Origin: Collinsella sp.
GTDB taxonomy: Bacteria; Actinomycetota; Coriobacteriia; Coriobacteriales; Coriobacteriaceae
Length of the DNA: 5,492 nt
Direction: 5' to 3'
Assembly: GCA_022728415.1 (NCBI GenBank)
Contig: JAIJJM010000164.1
Coordinates: forward strand, 1 to 5,492
The notes under the pieces are model-generated. The model was given only the letters and a program-made list of their open reading frames with translations, ran no database searches and had not been told where the DNA came from. Below are positions 4,855 through 5,492 of the stretch, one piece after another (the stretch's first letter is position 1; every line of letters begins with the position of its first letter). The position numbers and the translations under genes are program-made.

Positions 4855-5492
4855 ATGGTGAAAAAGTCACCGGAAAACACTACTCCCGCAATCGTGGACA
4901 ACGTAGAGGCGCTTGAGGCTAAGCTCGCTCAGATGCGAGAGGCCCAGGCGCTTTTTGCTACGTACACGCAGGAGCAGGTCGACAAGATCTTCTACGAGGC
5001 AGCGATGGCAGCAAACAAGATGCGTATTCCGCTTGCAAAGCAGGCAGTGGAAGAGACCGGACGCGGAATTGTGGAAGATAAGGTGATCAAGAACCACTAT
5101 GCGGCTGAGTATATCTACAATGCATACAAGAACACAAAGACATGCGGCGTGCTGGAAGAAGATGCTGCATATGGAATTAAGAAGATTGCAGAGCCAATCG
5201 GACTGGTGGCAGCGGTCATCCCTACGACCAACCCTACATCAACAGCAATATTTAAGACTTTGATTTGTCTGAAGACAAGAAATGCAATCATCATAAGCCC
5301 GCACCCAGCTGCAAAGGCATGTACGATTGCCGCAGCCAAGATCGTGCTGGACGCTGCTGTAAAGGCAGGCGCTCCGGAAGGAATCATTGGCTGGATTGAT
5401 GTTCCATCCCTGGAACTTACAAATACAGTAATGAAAGATGCAGATATCACGCTTGCCACAGGCGGTCCTGGAATGGTTAAGTCAGCATATTC
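4855..5492 (+). CDS. adhE: bifunctional acetaldehyde-CoA/alcohol dehydrogenase AdhE, N-terminal part (cut by the window edge)
   Basis: AdhE reduces acetyl-CoA to acetaldehyde and then to ethanol, reoxidising two NADH in anaerobic fermentation; it forms cytosolic filaments (spirosomes). Only 212 of roughly 860-890 expected residues are visible, all from the N-terminal aldehyde dehydrogenase domain. Seen are the stretch AVEETGRGIVEDKVIKNHYAAEYIYN (64-89), AEPIGLVAAVIPTTNPTSTAIFK (112-134) at the nucleotide-binding region, LKTRNAIIISPHPAAK (139-154), KAGAPEGIIGWIDVPS (170-185) and ATGGPGMVKSAY (201-212). The catalytic cysteine and the iron-dependent alcohol dehydrogenase domain lie beyond the window. 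ATG 4855 is preceded by AAGGAGA (4843-4849). Codon use changes within the visible part: none of five Thr codons before 5100 is ACA, but 8 of 13 after it are, together with AGA and ATA codons rare in the neighbouring genes. A stand-alone CoA-acylating aldehyde dehydrogenase cannot be fully excluded. Confidence 0.9.
   Translation, partial: MVKKSPENTTPAIVDNVEALEAKLAQMREAQALFATYTQEQVDKIFYEAAMAANKMRIPLAKQAVEETGRGIVEDKVIKNHYAAEYIYNAYKNTKTCGVLEEDAAYGIKKIAEPIGLVAAVIPTTNPTSTAIFKTLICLKTRNAIIISPHPAAKACTIAAAKIVLDAAVKAGAPEGIIGWIDVPSLELTNTVMKDADITLATGGPGMVKSAY

Noticed and set aside
5115..5459. 114-codon hydrophobic open frame on the minus strand opposite adhE
   Set aside because: Apparent membrane-like segments arise from reading the conserved AdhE coding sequence backwards; no ribosome binding site is evident.

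Overview
The window looks like a chromosomal segment of a high-GC, gut-type Actinomycetota of the class Coriobacteriia. A Collinsella-like organism is my best guess. This is inferred from codon use, Firmicutes-like pyr gene order, a zinc-type L28 and an anaerobic AdhE; no database search was possible.

Layout: (1) About 1-2930, minus strand: a compact pyrimidine biosynthesis operon, pyrR-pyrB-pyrC. The genes are separated by 4 nt or overlap by 17 nt. A GC-rich hairpin lies after pyrC, and a possible next gene start sits at the left edge. (2) About 2930-3381: a divergent intergenic region. On the minus strand the pyrR leader can fold into three mutually exclusive structures (anti-antiterminator, 10-bp antiterminator, terminator with U7), as expected of a PyrR/UMP attenuator. 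On the plus strand there is a good sigma70-type promoter, a chain of four alternately complementary segments and an extended -10 promoter ahead of rpmB. (3) 3382-3671: rpmB (ribosomal protein L28, four-cysteine zinc form) and a strong intrinsic terminator. (4) 3673-4714: a 1042-bp REP-associated (IS200/IS605-like, HUH/Y1) transposase element bounded by mirror-image 53-nt ends. Each end carries two copies of a GGGGACAG-type repeat. It begins almost directly after the rpmB terminator. (5) 4715-5492: a short regulatory region with two inverted repeats and an extended -10 promoter, then the first 212 codons of adhE (aldehyde/alcohol dehydrogenase), which runs off the right edge.

PyrR would sense UMP/PRPP and control its own operon, whose products carry out the second (PyrB) and third (PyrC) steps of UMP synthesis. 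rpmB is a housekeeping gene. The transposase element is a selfish or domesticated insertion between rpmB and adhE. AdhE would recycle NADH by reducing acetyl-CoA to ethanol. I see no new multi-gene system. The items most worth checking are the pyr attenuator, the alternating hairpins before rpmB, the symmetric ends of the transposase element, and a shift in codon use inside adhE.
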